A stretch of DNA of 64,000 nt from JBJMLO01 sp045805265 (lineage in GTDB: Bacteria; Actinomycetota; UBA4738; JACQTL01), in assembly GCA_045805265.1 (NCBI GenBank), contig JBJMLO010000013.1:186001-250000 (forward strand), in the 5' to 3' direction. Position numbers and translations under genes: made by a program. The notes beneath the pieces are model-generated. The model did not search any database. It was not told where the DNA came from and saw only the letters and a program-made list of their open reading frames with translations. Shown in pieces: positions 7,700-15,157 of this stretch (the stretch's first letter is position 1; each line of letters begins with the position of its first letter).

Positions 7700-9151
7700 T
7701 CAGTCGAGCGACGCCATCACGTGCTTGACGTTCGTGTATTCCTCGATCGCGTAGATCGACATGTCCTTGCCGTGCCCACTCTGTTTGTACCCACCATGCG
7801 GCATCTCGGGGGTCATCGGGATGTGGGTGTTGATCCACACGGTCCCGAACTGCAGCTTGCGCGCCATGCGCAGCGCGCGGCCGACGTCGCGCGTCCACAC
7901 CGACGCGGCCAGCCCGTAGTCGACGCCGTTCGCCCAAGCGAGCGCCTGGTCCTCCTCGTCGAACCGCTGCACGGTGACCACGGGGCCGAACACCTCACGC
8001 TGGACGATCTCGTCGTCCTGGCCGACGCCGCTGATCACGGTGGGGCGGTACCACGAGCCGTCACCGTCAATGCGCCCTCCGCCGGTGAGGACGTTCGCGC
8101 CGCCCTCCCGGGCTCTGTCGACGAACCCGGTCACCCGCGCCAGCTGCTCGGCGGACACGAGCGAGCCCATCTCCGTGCCCTCCTGGAAGATGTCCCCGAC
8201 CGCCATCGACTCCACCGCGGGCACCAGGTCGCCGAGCAGGCGGTCGTAGATCCCGGGTCCCGCCAGCACCCGGGACGCGGCCGTGCAGTCCTGCCCCGAG
8301 TTGAAGTATCCGGCCGTCTTGATCCACTCCACGGCGCTCGACAGGTCGGCGTCGTCGAACACCACCACCGGGGCCTTCCCGCCCAGTTCCAGGTGGACCC
8401 GCTTCAGCGTGTCCGCGGCGTTGCGCGAGATGAGCTTGCCGGTGTCGACGTCGCCGGTCAGCGACACGATGCCGACGTCCGGGTGCCGGACGATCGCGTC
8501 CCCGGCCGGCTCGCCGTCTCCGGTCACGACGTTGAACACCCCCGGCGGGAAGATCTCCGCCTCCGCGGCCAGCTCGGCCAGGCGAAGGAGCGTCAACGGC
8601 GTCCACTCCGAGGGCTTGATCACGACTGTGTTCCCGGCCGCCAGGGCCGGGCCGATCTTCCACGCCGCCATGTACAGGGGGTAGTTCCAGGGTGCGATCA
8701 GGCCGGCGACGCCGATCGGCTCCCGCCGCAGGATCGACGTGAATCCCCGCATGTACTCGCCGGCGGCCAGCCCTTCCATGATCCGCGCGCCACCAGCGAA
8801 GAACCGGAGATTGTCGGCGATGACCGGGATCTCCTCGGACATCGTGAGCGAGTACACCTTGCCGACGTTCTCGGACTCGATCCGCCCCAGCTCGTCGCCG
8901 TGCTCGTCGATCAGGTCGGCCAGCTTGAGGAGCGCCCGCTGTCGCTCCGACGGAGTCGAGTCGGACCACGTGTCCTCGAAGACCTTTCTCGCCGCGGCGA
9001 CCGCCCGGTCGATGTCCTCCGCCGAGGCCTTGGGGACCTCGGCCAGCGTCTCGCCGGTCGCCGGGCTCACGATCGCCTGGGTCTCCCCCGACGACGCGTC
9101 GACGAACTTCCCGCCGACGAACATCCGCTGCCGCTTCACCGTGGTAGCCAT
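7700..9151 (-). CDS. Aldehyde dehydrogenase, probable gamma-aminobutyraldehyde dehydrogenase
   Basis: A 483-residue aldehyde dehydrogenase with GVAGLIAPWNYPLYMAAWK, VIKPSEWTPLTLL, SLTGDVDTGKLI, the base in HLELGGKAPVVVF and the nucleophile C289 in FNSGQDCTAASRV. The GQDCTAASRV signature and the following LVPAVESMAVGD are typical of aminobutyraldehyde dehydrogenases, which make GABA from putrescine-derived 4-aminobutyraldehyde. The ATG at 9151 has a very strong GAGGAGG site; an in-frame upstream ATG at 9268 would run through the promoter and is rejected. Together with gabT and PucR this outlines putrescine-to-succinate catabolism. No putrescine aminotransferase or oxidase is visible in the window. 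Confidence 0.82.
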   Translation of the reverse strand: MATTVKRQRMFVGGKFVDASSGETQAIVSPATGETLAEVPKASAEDIDRAVAAARKVFEDTWSDSTPSERQRALLKLADLIDEHGDELGRIESENVGKVYSLTMSEEIPVIADNLRFFAGGARIMEGLAAGEYMRGFTSILRREPIGVAGLIAPWNYPLYMAAWKIGPALAAGNTVVIKPSEWTPLTLLRLAELAAEAEIFPPGVFNVVTGDGEPAGDAIVRHPDVGIVSLTGDVDTGKLISRNAADTLKRVHLELGGKAPVVVFDDADLSSAVEWIKTAGYFNSGQDCTAASRVLAGPGIYDRLLGDLVPAVESMAVGDIFQEGTEMGSLVSAEQLARVTGFVDRAREGGANVLTGGGRIDGDGSWYRPTVISGVGQDDEIVQREVFGPVVTVQRFDEEDQALAWANGVDYGLAASVWTRDVGRALRMARKLQFGTVWINTHIPMTPEMPHGGYKQSGHGKDMSIYAIEEYTNVKHVMASLD

Positions 9152-9182
9152 GCGCCCTCCTCCTCTCCTCGCGTCCCCTTCG

Positions 9183-9212
9183 AGTATCCGACTGCGCGGC
9201 CTCCCGGTCGAA
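9183..9212 (-). promoter_or_regulatory. Putative promoter of the aldehyde dehydrogenase pair
   Basis: On the minus strand TTCGAC (9207-9212) and GATACT (9183-9188) are 18 bases apart, about 30 bases before the ATG at 9151. It is a moderate match only. Confidence 0.4.
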
Positions 9213-9253
9213 CGGTACCGAGCCCAATGGCCCGCCCCGGGCTGTACGGTCGG

Positions 9254-9285
9254 GACAACCTCCCGCACAATTCGCCCCGGTTGTC
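9254..9285. promoter_or_regulatory. Inverted repeat upstream of the aldehyde dehydrogenase promoter
   Basis: GACAACC (9254-9260) and GGTTGTC (9279-9285) form a perfect 7-bp inverted repeat with 18 bases between, 40-70 bases upstream of the putative promoter and inside the gap 9152-9364, which holds no gene. It could be a regulator site, perhaps for the adjacent PucR protein. Confidence 0.35.
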
Positions 9286-9364
9286 TCGAACACCGATGAC
9301 TCGGGCGGGGACAGCGGCACCCTCTTCGGCTGGGCGCTCTCCGTCACGTTCTGACCGGTCGGGG

Positions 9365-10903
9365 CTACGCGTCGACCTGCGTCGCCATCAGCTCGCGGGC
9401 GCGGAGTGCGAGCCAGAACTCCATGCGGTCGAAGGAGTTCGACAGGTCCCGGCCCGTGAGCTCCTCGATCTTGCGGATGCGGTAGCGCAGCGTGTGGCGG
9501 TGGACGTAGAGCTCCGCCGCCGCCGTCTCCCACCGGGCGTTGTGCTCCAGGAACGCGCGCAGCGACCGCAGCAGCTCGCCCCCGTGCCCCCCGTCGTACG
9601 CGTCGAGCGGCGCCAGCAGCGAGTCGGCGAAGGCCCGCAGCACGTCACCCTCGACCATCGACAGGAGCAGCCGGTACGTCCCCAGATCCTCGAACCCGGC
9701 CGATTCCCACTTCTCCAGCCGGCACACCTGCAGCGCGTAGCGCGCCTCCCGCAGCGACCGGGCGACGTCGGTCGGCCCGACCGTGCTGCCGGCGCCGACC
9801 CGCACGGCCTGTCCCACCCGGGCCTCGAGCTCCTTGCGGATCCGGTCGAGCTCCGTCGTCAACCCCTCGGGCACCAGCGCGTGGACGCCCTCCGCGTGCC
9901 GGGAGATCAGGAAGCCGCCCTCCAGGCGTGACAGCACGTCCTCGGCCGCGCGCGAGAGCGGCTCGGAGGGGCCCCCCTCGACCGAGAGCACCCGCGTCTC
10001 GCCACGCAGCCCGAACCGGGCCAGGCCCCTGGTCGCCTCCTGCGCCGTCAGCCGGCCCGAGGCGAGCGACTCGAAGAAGTCCCCCCGCAGCCGCCGCTCG
10101 GCGTCGGCCACCGCCCGGGACTTGGACATCTCGATGGCGAAGAGCGCCAGGGCGCGCGACGCCATCGTCCGGTCGACCTGCGTGAGGCCCTGGGGTTTGC
10201 CGACCGCGAGGAAGGCCTCCACCCGCCCCTGCGGGCTGACCGGCTGGATCCACACGTGGTGGCCGTGGTCCATCAGCGTGAGGCTGAACCCGCTGCCCTC
10301 CGGTCGCGACTGCCGGAGCTCCTGCCAGATCCGCTCCGTGCGCTGCCGGGCCGCGCGCGACGTCGCCGCGAGAGGCCGGCCGTGCAGGTCGATCAGCAGG
10401 GCCCAGCCGTGGACCGCCGAGCCAAGCTCCTCGGCGATGCCCTCGACGCCCCGCTCCTCGAGCACCGCCCTGGTCATCGCGTTCTGTGCCTCCGAGGCCC
10501 GCTGGAGGAACTCGTACTGCTCGGCGGCCACCCGGGTGAACACGGCCTCCGTGATCGCGATGAACGGCACCTCGTACGGCACCGAGAACACCGGGAACCC
10601 CTCGCCCTCGGCCGCGTCGACCACCGCCTTGGGGACCCTGGTGTGGGAGAAGCCGAGCCCGAAGCCCAGCCCGGCCAGCCCCGCCCGGGCCAGCTTGCGA
10701 ACGTAGGCCCGCTGCCGGGCGGGGGTCTTGCCGATCCCCATCCCGGTCGTGAGCAGCAGCTCGCCGCCCTTCAGCCAGGCCGACGGGTCCTCCAGCTCGC
10801 TCACGTGGGCCCATCGGACGTCGCTCGCCAGCCCGCGCTTGCCCGCGACCAAGGTGAGCGACAGCCCCTCGATGCGGAGGATGTCCGCCACTGTCAGCGC
10901 CAC
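9365..10903 (-). CDS. PucR-family transcriptional regulator
   Basis: A 512-residue regulator. The N-terminal 120 residues match the purine-catabolism regulator PucR-like domain (LTVADILRIEGLSLTLVAGKR, then LLLTTGMGIGK and YEVPFIAITEAVF). A central GGDEF-like/CdaR region follows, and the C-terminus is the PucR helix-turn-helix (ELYVHRHTLRYRIRKIEELT, residues about 468-487). PucR/CdaR proteins activate catabolic genes in response to small metabolites. The start is GTG 10903: the family homology begins there, and TACAAT lies 7 bases upstream, so the mRNA is probably leaderless. It is divergent from gabT and lies next to the two aldehyde dehydrogenases, so it likely controls GABA/polyamine use. 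Confidence 0.85.
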   Translation of the reverse strand: MALTVADILRIEGLSLTLVAGKRGLASDVRWAHVSELEDPSAWLKGGELLLTTGMGIGKTPARQRAYVRKLARAGLAGLGFGLGFSHTRVPKAVVDAAEGEGFPVFSVPYEVPFIAITEAVFTRVAAEQYEFLQRASEAQNAMTRAVLEERGVEGIAEELGSAVHGWALLIDLHGRPLAATSRAARQRTERIWQELRQSRPEGSGFSLTLMDHGHHVWIQPVSPQGRVEAFLAVGKPQGLTQVDRTMASRALALFAIEMSKSRAVADAERRLRGDFFESLASGRLTAQEATRGLARFGLRGETRVLSVEGGPSEPLSRAAEDVLSRLEGGFLISRHAEGVHALVPEGLTTELDRIRKELEARVGQAVRVGAGSTVGPTDVARSLREARYALQVCRLEKWESAGFEDLGTYRLLLSMVEGDVLRAFADSLLAPLDAYDGGHGGELLRSLRAFLEHNARWETAAAELYVHRHTLRYRIRKIEELTGRDLSNSFDRMEFWLALRARELMATQVDA

Positions 10904-10910
10904 GGCCGGG

Positions 10911-10928
10911 ATTGTACAGGTCGTACAA
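10911..10928 (-). promoter_or_regulatory. pucR -10 element inside a perfect palindrome (probable autoregulatory operator)
   Basis: TTGTAC (10912-10917) and GTACAA (10923-10928) form a perfect inverted repeat around AGGTC. The minus-strand -10 hexamer TACAAT (10911-10916) overlaps its left arm and ends 7 bases before the pucR GTG, so a protein on this dyad would block or tune pucR. A further GTACAA half-site lies at 10988-10993. Confidence 0.55.
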
Positions 10929-10957
10929 AAGAAAGGGAAGCGGTGCGCCGAGCCCGG

Positions 10958-11000
10958 ACGCGTTTCGCTCCAGCCGGTGGACGGAGCGTACAAAACGCGT
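10958..11000. repeat. Long inverted repeat in the pucR-gabT divergent region
   Basis: ACGCGTTT-CGCTCC (10958-10971) pairs with GGAGCG (10983-10988) and AAACGCGT (10993-11000); four extra bases, TACA, interrupt the right arm. The 14-bp symmetry sits 60-100 bases before gabT. It is a candidate activator site for gabT. Confidence 0.5.
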
Positions 11001-11061
11001 TCCGGGATTTGGGGCGGCCCCATCCTGACGCTCCCCCGGCCCTCCCGCCACACTCGAAACG

Positions 11062-12399
11062 ATGGAGCAGCATCGCCGTCTCGTTACCGAGATCCCGGGC
11101 CCCCGCTCGCGCGAGCTCATGGCCCGCCGGGACGCCGCCGTGCCGGCGGCCGTATTCAACACGGTGCCCGTCTTCACCCGGACGGCGTCCGGCGCGATCG
11201 TCGAGGACGTCGACGGGAACCGGCTGATCGACCTTGCCGCGGGCCTCGCCGTGCTGAACGTGGGGAACGCCTCGCCGGCGGTCGTGGAGGCCGTGGCCCG
11301 CCAGGCCGAGCAGTACACCCACACGTGCTTCCACGTGACGCTGCACGAGCCCTACGTCGAGCTTGCGGAGCGGCTGAACGAGCTCACGCCCGGCAATCAC
11401 GAGAAGCGCACCATGCTGGTGAACTCGGGCGCCGAAGCGGTGGAGAACGCGGTGAAGGTCGCTCGCCACGCTACCGGCCGGTCCGCAGTCGTGGGGTTCG
11501 GCCACGCCTTCCACGGGCGCACCCTGCTGGCCATGACGCTCACCGCCAAGGTCTCCCCGTACAAGCAGGGGTTCGGGCCCTTCGCCCCGGAGGTGTATCG
11601 GCTCCCGTTCGCCTATCCCTACCGGTGCCCGGCGGGCGCCCCGCCGGAGCGGTGCGGCGAGGCGTGCGCGGCGTTGGCGATCGAGGAGATCGAGCGGCAG
11701 GTCGGCCCGTCGAACGTGGCCTGCCTGGTGGTCGAGCCGATCCTCGGCGAGGGCGGCTTCGTCGTCCCGGGAACCGGGTTCCTCCCCGCGCTCGCGGACT
11801 TCTGCCGGCAGCACGGGATCGTGTTCGTCGCGGACGAGGTGCAGACGGGCATCGCCCGCACGGGCCGGATGTTCGGCATCGAGCACGAGGGCGTGGTCCC
11901 GGACCTCGTCACCACGGCGAAGTCGCTGGGCGGGGGGCTGCCCATCGGCGCCGTCACCGGCCGGGCCGAGCTGATGGACCACGTGCACGTCGGTGGCCTG
12001 GGAGGGACCTTCGGCGGGAACCCCGTCGCGTGCGCGGCCGCGCTGGCCGTGCTGGACCAGGTGGAGCGCGAGGGCCTGGTGGAACGGGCCGCCCGCCTGG
12101 GCGAGATCGCCGAGGCCCGGCTGCGCGAGATGGCCGACCGCCACGTGGCGATCGGCGACGTGCGGGGCCGGGGCGCGATGATGGCCATCGAGCTCGTCGA
12201 GGACCGGGAGACGAGGGCGCCGGCGAAGGGCATCGCCTCCCGGATCATCGAGGAGTGCTACCGGGAGGGCGTGATCGTCCTGAAGGCCGGCACGTACGAC
12301 AACGTGGTGCGGCTCCTGCCGCCGCTCACGATCGACGAGCCGTTGTTCGAGGAAGGGCTGGACGTCCTCGACAAGGCCGTCGCCGCGGCGTCCGCCTGA
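11062..12399 (+). CDS. gabT: 4-aminobutyrate aminotransferase
   Basis: A 445-residue class III PLP-dependent aminotransferase converting GABA and 2-oxoglutarate to succinate semialdehyde and glutamate. Motifs: VLNVGNASPAVVEAV and NSGAEAVENAVKVARHATGR near the phosphate-binding site, GFGHAFHGRTLLAMTLTAK, VVEPILGEGGF, FVADEVQTGIARTGRMF (Asp contacting the PLP ring) and the Schiff-base lysine K287 in TTAKSLGGGLPIGAVTG. The length fits GabT (425-450). No Shine-Dalgarno site is seen before ATG 11062; CACACT 7 bases upstream could be a weak -10 for a leaderless message. It is divergent from pucR and part of the proposed GABA/putrescine module. Confidence 0.88.
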   Translation: MEQHRRLVTEIPGPRSRELMARRDAAVPAAVFNTVPVFTRTASGAIVEDVDGNRLIDLAAGLAVLNVGNASPAVVEAVARQAEQYTHTCFHVTLHEPYVELAERLNELTPGNHEKRTMLVNSGAEAVENAVKVARHATGRSAVVGFGHAFHGRTLLAMTLTAKVSPYKQGFGPFAPEVYRLPFAYPYRCPAGAPPERCGEACAALAIEEIERQVGPSNVACLVVEPILGEGGFVVPGTGFLPALADFCRQHGIVFVADEVQTGIARTGRMFGIEHEGVVPDLVTTAKSLGGGLPIGAVTGRAELMDHVHVGGLGGTFGGNPVACAAALAVLDQVEREGLVERAARLGEIAEARLREMADRHVAIGDVRGRGAMMAIELVEDRETRAPAKGIASRIIEECYREGVIVLKAGTYDNVVRLLPPLTIDEPLFEEGLDVLDKAVAAASA

Positions 12400-12410
12400 C
12401 CCCCTACTGC

Positions 12411-12416
12411 TACGCT
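12411..12416 (+). promoter_or_regulatory. -10 element for a probably leaderless MFS gene
   Basis: TACGCT ends 8 bases before the GTG at 12425, with no ribosome site between. The same TANNNT arrangement precedes several other genes in this window. Confidence 0.5.
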
Positions 12417-12424
12417 CGGCCCCC

Positions 12425-13849
12425 GTGACCCGACGGGTGTCCGACGACGCGCCCGAGCCGCCCGAGGAGGGGCCCGAGCCGCCCGAGAACGAGCTCGGGC
12501 CACGCGTCGCGCCGCCTGCCCGGCCGGAGGCCGGGTCGTTCGCGGCCGCCGACCGGACCGAACCGGAGCAGGAACCTCCCGTCCCCACCAGGGCCGCTCG
12601 GGTCGCCCGGACCCTGCGCGGGCTTGCCGTGGACGTCACACCGCTCCGCCGGCACCGCGACTTCCGGCTGCTGTGGTCCGGCGAGCTGGTCTCCGAGACC
12701 GGCCATCAGATGACCCGGGTGGCCGTGCTCTTCCAGGTGTTCGCCTTGACCCACTCGGCGGCGGCCGTGGGGCTGACCGGGCTCGTCGAGCTGGTCTTCC
12801 TCGTGATCGCGACGGTGGGAGGCGGGTCGATCGTGGACCGAGTCGACCGGCGCCGGCTCCTGCTGGTGACGCAGGTCGCGTTCGCCGGGGCCTCGACGCT
12901 GCTGCTGGTGAACTCGCTCGCCGACCGTCCGCCCGTGTGGGTCATCTGGCTGGGGGCCGGGCTGTCCGCGGGGATCTCCGGCATCGCGTCGCCGACCCGT
13001 TCCGCCATGACCCCCCGCCTGGTGCCCCGGGACCTGCTGCCCACCGCGCTCGCCCTGAACCAGGTCATGTGGAACTCGACGATGATCGCCGGGCCCGCGC
13101 TGGGCGGCGTGGTCATCGGCTTGCTCGGCGTGCCGTGGGCCTACGGGATCGACGTGGCCACGTACGGCGCGACGATCGCGGCGGCGGTGCTGATGCGGCC
13201 CATGCCCCCCACCGAGGAATCCAGGGAGGGCAGCGCAATGGCCGCGATCGCGCAGGGGTTCGGCTACCTGCGGGGCCGGCCCGTGCTCCAGTCGACGTTC
13301 ACCGTCGATCTCGTCGCGATGATCTTCGGCATGCCCAGGGCGCTGTTCCCGGTGCTCGCCGTGACCCAGTTCCACGGGGGCCCGGAGATCATCGGTGCCC
13401 TGCTCTCGGCGCTCGCCGTCGGCGCCCTGGCCGGCGCGCTCACGGCCGGGTGGGTCGCCCGCGTCCGCCACCAGGGGCGGGCGGTGCTCGTCGCCGTGGG
13501 CATCTGGGGGGCGTGCATCGTCGGCTTTGGCCTCGCCGGGGGGAACCTGACACTCGCCCTGGTCTTCCTGGCGCTGGCGGGGGGCGCCGACGTCATCTCC
13601 GCAGTGTTCCGGGGCTCGATCCTGCAGCTGTCGGTGCCGGAGCACCTCCGGGGCCGCCTCTCGGCGATCCACATCCTGGTGGTCACGGGAGGTCCCCGCC
13701 TGGGCGACTTCGAATCGGGGATCGTGGCCTCCGCGTTCACGCCGTTCGTCTCGGTGCTCACGGGGGGCCTCGCCTGCATCGCCGGGGTCGTGGTGCTCGG
13801 CGTGGCCGTCCCCCAGTTCTGGCGATACCACCAGGGCGGCGAGACCTGA
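12425..13849 (+). CDS. MFS transporter, EntS-like (MFS_3)
   Basis: A 474-residue major-facilitator protein. A 75-residue charged, proline-rich cytoplasmic N-terminus precedes LRRHRDFRLLWSGELVSETGHQM, typical of the MFS_3/enterobactin-exporter-like branch. Loop 2-3 reads GGSIVDRVDRRRLLL, the family's DR-rich motif. The remainder alternates 11-12 hydrophobic segments, for example GLVELVFLVIATVGG, IAGPALGGVVIGLLG and LALVFLALAGGADVISAVF. It is likely a drug or siderophore-type exporter; cargo unknown. The start is GTG 12425, 8 bases after a TACGCT hexamer and 26 bases after gabT. It may be read from its own promoter. Confidence 0.8.
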   Translation: MTRRVSDDAPEPPEEGPEPPENELGPRVAPPARPEAGSFAAADRTEPEQEPPVPTRAARVARTLRGLAVDVTPLRRHRDFRLLWSGELVSETGHQMTRVAVLFQVFALTHSAAAVGLTGLVELVFLVIATVGGGSIVDRVDRRRLLLVTQVAFAGASTLLLVNSLADRPPVWVIWLGAGLSAGISGIASPTRSAMTPRLVPRDLLPTALALNQVMWNSTMIAGPALGGVVIGLLGVPWAYGIDVATYGATIAAAVLMRPMPPTEESREGSAMAAIAQGFGYLRGRPVLQSTFTVDLVAMIFGMPRALFPVLAVTQFHGGPEIIGALLSALAVGALAGALTAGWVARVRHQGRAVLVAVGIWGACIVGFGLAGGNLTLALVFLALAGGADVISAVFRGSILQLSVPEHLRGRLSAIHILVVTGGPRLGDFESGIVASAFTPFVSVLTGGLACIAGVVVLGVAVPQFWRYHQGGET

Positions 13850-13862
13850 GAGGCTTGCCCCC

Positions 13863-14462
13863 GTGACGTCGGCCACCCCGCTCGGGCCCAGGTTCGAGGA
13901 CGCGCTGATCTACGCGCTGCACGTCCACGCCGGCCAGACCAGGAAGCAGACCTCCGTGCCGTACGCGGCGCACCTCCTGGCCGTCGCGGCGCTGGTGCTC
14001 GAGGACGGCGGCGACGAGGACCAGGCCATCGGCGCCCTGCTGCACGACGCGGCGGAGGACGCCGGCGGCCATGGCCGCGTCGCCGACGTCCGCGCCCGGT
14101 ACGGCGCCCGCGTCGCCGAGATCGTGGAGGGGTGCAGCGACTCCTTCGCGGGCCCCGGCGAGCGGAAGGAGCCGTGGGCCGAACGCAAGCGCGCGTACGT
14201 CGAGCGGCTCCGGACCGAGCCCGAGCACGTCGTCCGGGTCTCCGTCGCCGACAAGCTGCACAACGCGCGGGCCGTCCTCCGCGGCCTCCGCGCCGAGGGG
14301 CCGTCCATGTGGGAGCGGTTCACGACGAAGTCGGCAGCCGACCAGGTCGGCTACTACCGCGCCGTGCTCGACGCGGTGCGGGGGCGGTTCGACAGCCCCA
14401 TGGTCGGCGAGCTGGAGCGCACTGTGGCGGAGATCGCGGCCCTCTCCGGCGACGGCGATTAG
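13863..14462 (+). CDS. HD-domain phosphohydrolase (RelA/SpoT-like HD)
   Basis: A 199-residue protein made almost entirely of one HD domain similar to the (p)ppGpp hydrolase part of RelA/SpoT and Mesh1. It shows a histidine in ALHVHAGQTRKQTSVPYAAHLLAVA, the metal-binding HD pair in IGALLHDAAEDAGG, the ARYGARVAEIVEGCSD helix, and the later aspartate in VSVADKLHNARAVL. There is no synthetase or TGS domain, so if active it would be hydrolase-only, perhaps a small alarmone hydrolase or nucleotide phosphohydrolase. GTG 13863 lies 13 bases after the MFS stop, with AGGCTT upstream as a possible -10. Confidence 0.8.
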   Translation: MTSATPLGPRFEDALIYALHVHAGQTRKQTSVPYAAHLLAVAALVLEDGGDEDQAIGALLHDAAEDAGGHGRVADVRARYGARVAEIVEGCSDSFAGPGERKEPWAERKRAYVERLRTEPEHVVRVSVADKLHNARAVLRGLRAEGPSMWERFTTKSAADQVGYYRAVLDAVRGRFDSPMVGELERTVAEIAALSGDGD

Positions 14463-14465
14463 GCT
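14460..14465 (+). promoter_or_regulatory. -10 element for the pterin dehydratase gene
   Basis: TAGGCT overlaps the stop codon of the HD gene and ends 7 bases before the ATG at 14473. No Shine-Dalgarno site is visible, so the message is probably leaderless. Confidence 0.5.
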
Positions 14466-14472
14466 AGCGGCC

Positions 14473-14769
14473 ATGCCCGGCCTGTCCGACGACGAGATCC
14501 GCGAGGCGCTCGAGGGCCTCCCCGGGTGGCGCCACGAACGCGGCGAGATCTTCAAGCAGTACAAGTTCCCGACGTTCCTGGAAGCGATCGCGTTCATCGA
14601 CCGCCTGGCCGAGGCCGCCGACGAGCTGAACCACCACCCCGACCTCGAGAACCACTACAACCGCGTTCGGGTGGCCCTGCACACGTGGGACCAGGACGCG
14701 GTGACCGGGAAGGACCTCGCGCTCGCCCACCGGATCGAGGCGGCCTCGGTGATCGACGGGGGCCTCTAG
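14473..14769 (+). CDS. 4a-hydroxytetrahydrobiopterin dehydratase (PCD/DCoH)
   Basis: A 98-residue pterin-4a-carbinolamine dehydratase. The family signature is present in full: FLEAIAFIDRLAEAADELN, then the active-site HHPDLENHYNRVRVAL with the paired histidines, and HTWDQDAVTGKDLALAHRIE. It recycles oxidised pterin cofactor of aromatic amino acid hydroxylases, or may act in molybdopterin metabolism. No hydroxylase is adjacent; hpd lies 15 kb away. The stop codon shares a CTAG with the stop of the convergent gene, so the two genes end on the same four bases. Confidence 0.9.
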   Translation: MPGLSDDEIREALEGLPGWRHERGEIFKQYKFPTFLEAIAFIDRLAEAADELNHHPDLENHYNRVRVALHTWDQDAVTGKDLALAHRIEAASVIDGGL

Positions 14770-15047
14770 TGGTCGCCGCGGGGCGTCGGCGCGCTGCCGT
14801 GCGGCCGCAGGACCAACTGGTCGTGCGGTTCCACGACGTCGATCAGCCCCTCGATGCCCCCCTCCACGAACAGCTCGAACCCGTGCTCCTCCACCGTGCG
14901 GTCGCCCGGCTCCGCATGGTCGGCGAGCGCGAAACGGACCCCGTCGCCGGCCCGGAACACCCGCACCGTGGCGTCCGGGTTGAAGCGCCGAGCGGCCTCG
15001 TGGGACCGGCGCAGGATGTCGAGCGCCCAGTCCGTGAACTCGAGCAC
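14766..15047 (-). CDS. Small HesB/IscA-like protein without the cluster cysteines
   Basis: A 93-residue protein reading LEFTDWALDILRRSHEAARR, VRVFRAGDGVRFALAD, then EEHGFELFVEGG and GLIDVVEPHDQLVL. The length and the pattern of strands resemble A-type Fe-S carrier (HesB/IscA) folds, but none of the three conserved cysteines is present, so cluster binding is doubtful. An ORF opening extends to an ATG at 15155. GTG 15047 is preferred because the fold starts there, TACACT (15053-15058) lies 5 bases upstream, and the longer form would run across the divergent transporter promoter. Family assignment is tentative. Confidence 0.6.
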   Translation of the reverse strand: MLEFTDWALDILRRSHEAARRFNPDATVRVFRAGDGVRFALADHAEPGDRTVEEHGFELFVEGGIEGLIDVVEPHDQLVLRPHGSAPTPRGDH

Positions 15048-15063
15048 GCCCCAGTGTACGCAG

Positions 15064-15092
15064 TTGTCCCGTCCGGCCTTGCGGCGCATACT
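15064..15092 (+). promoter_or_regulatory. Promoter of the SLC41-type transporter
   Basis: TTGTCC (15064-15069) and CATACT (15087-15092) have an ideal 17-base spacer, giving a leader of about 60 bases before the ATG at 15158. Confidence 0.6.
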
Positions 15093-15157
15093 TCCCGGGG
15101 CGTCCGCGTCCGGCGCCCACCCGAGATGCGAGCGATGGATCCCATGAGCGTGCACTT

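Noticed and set aside
14766..15155. The longer form of the HesB-like protein from ATG 15155.
   Set aside because: It would cross the divergent transporter promoter (15064-15092), and the added residues lack similarity.
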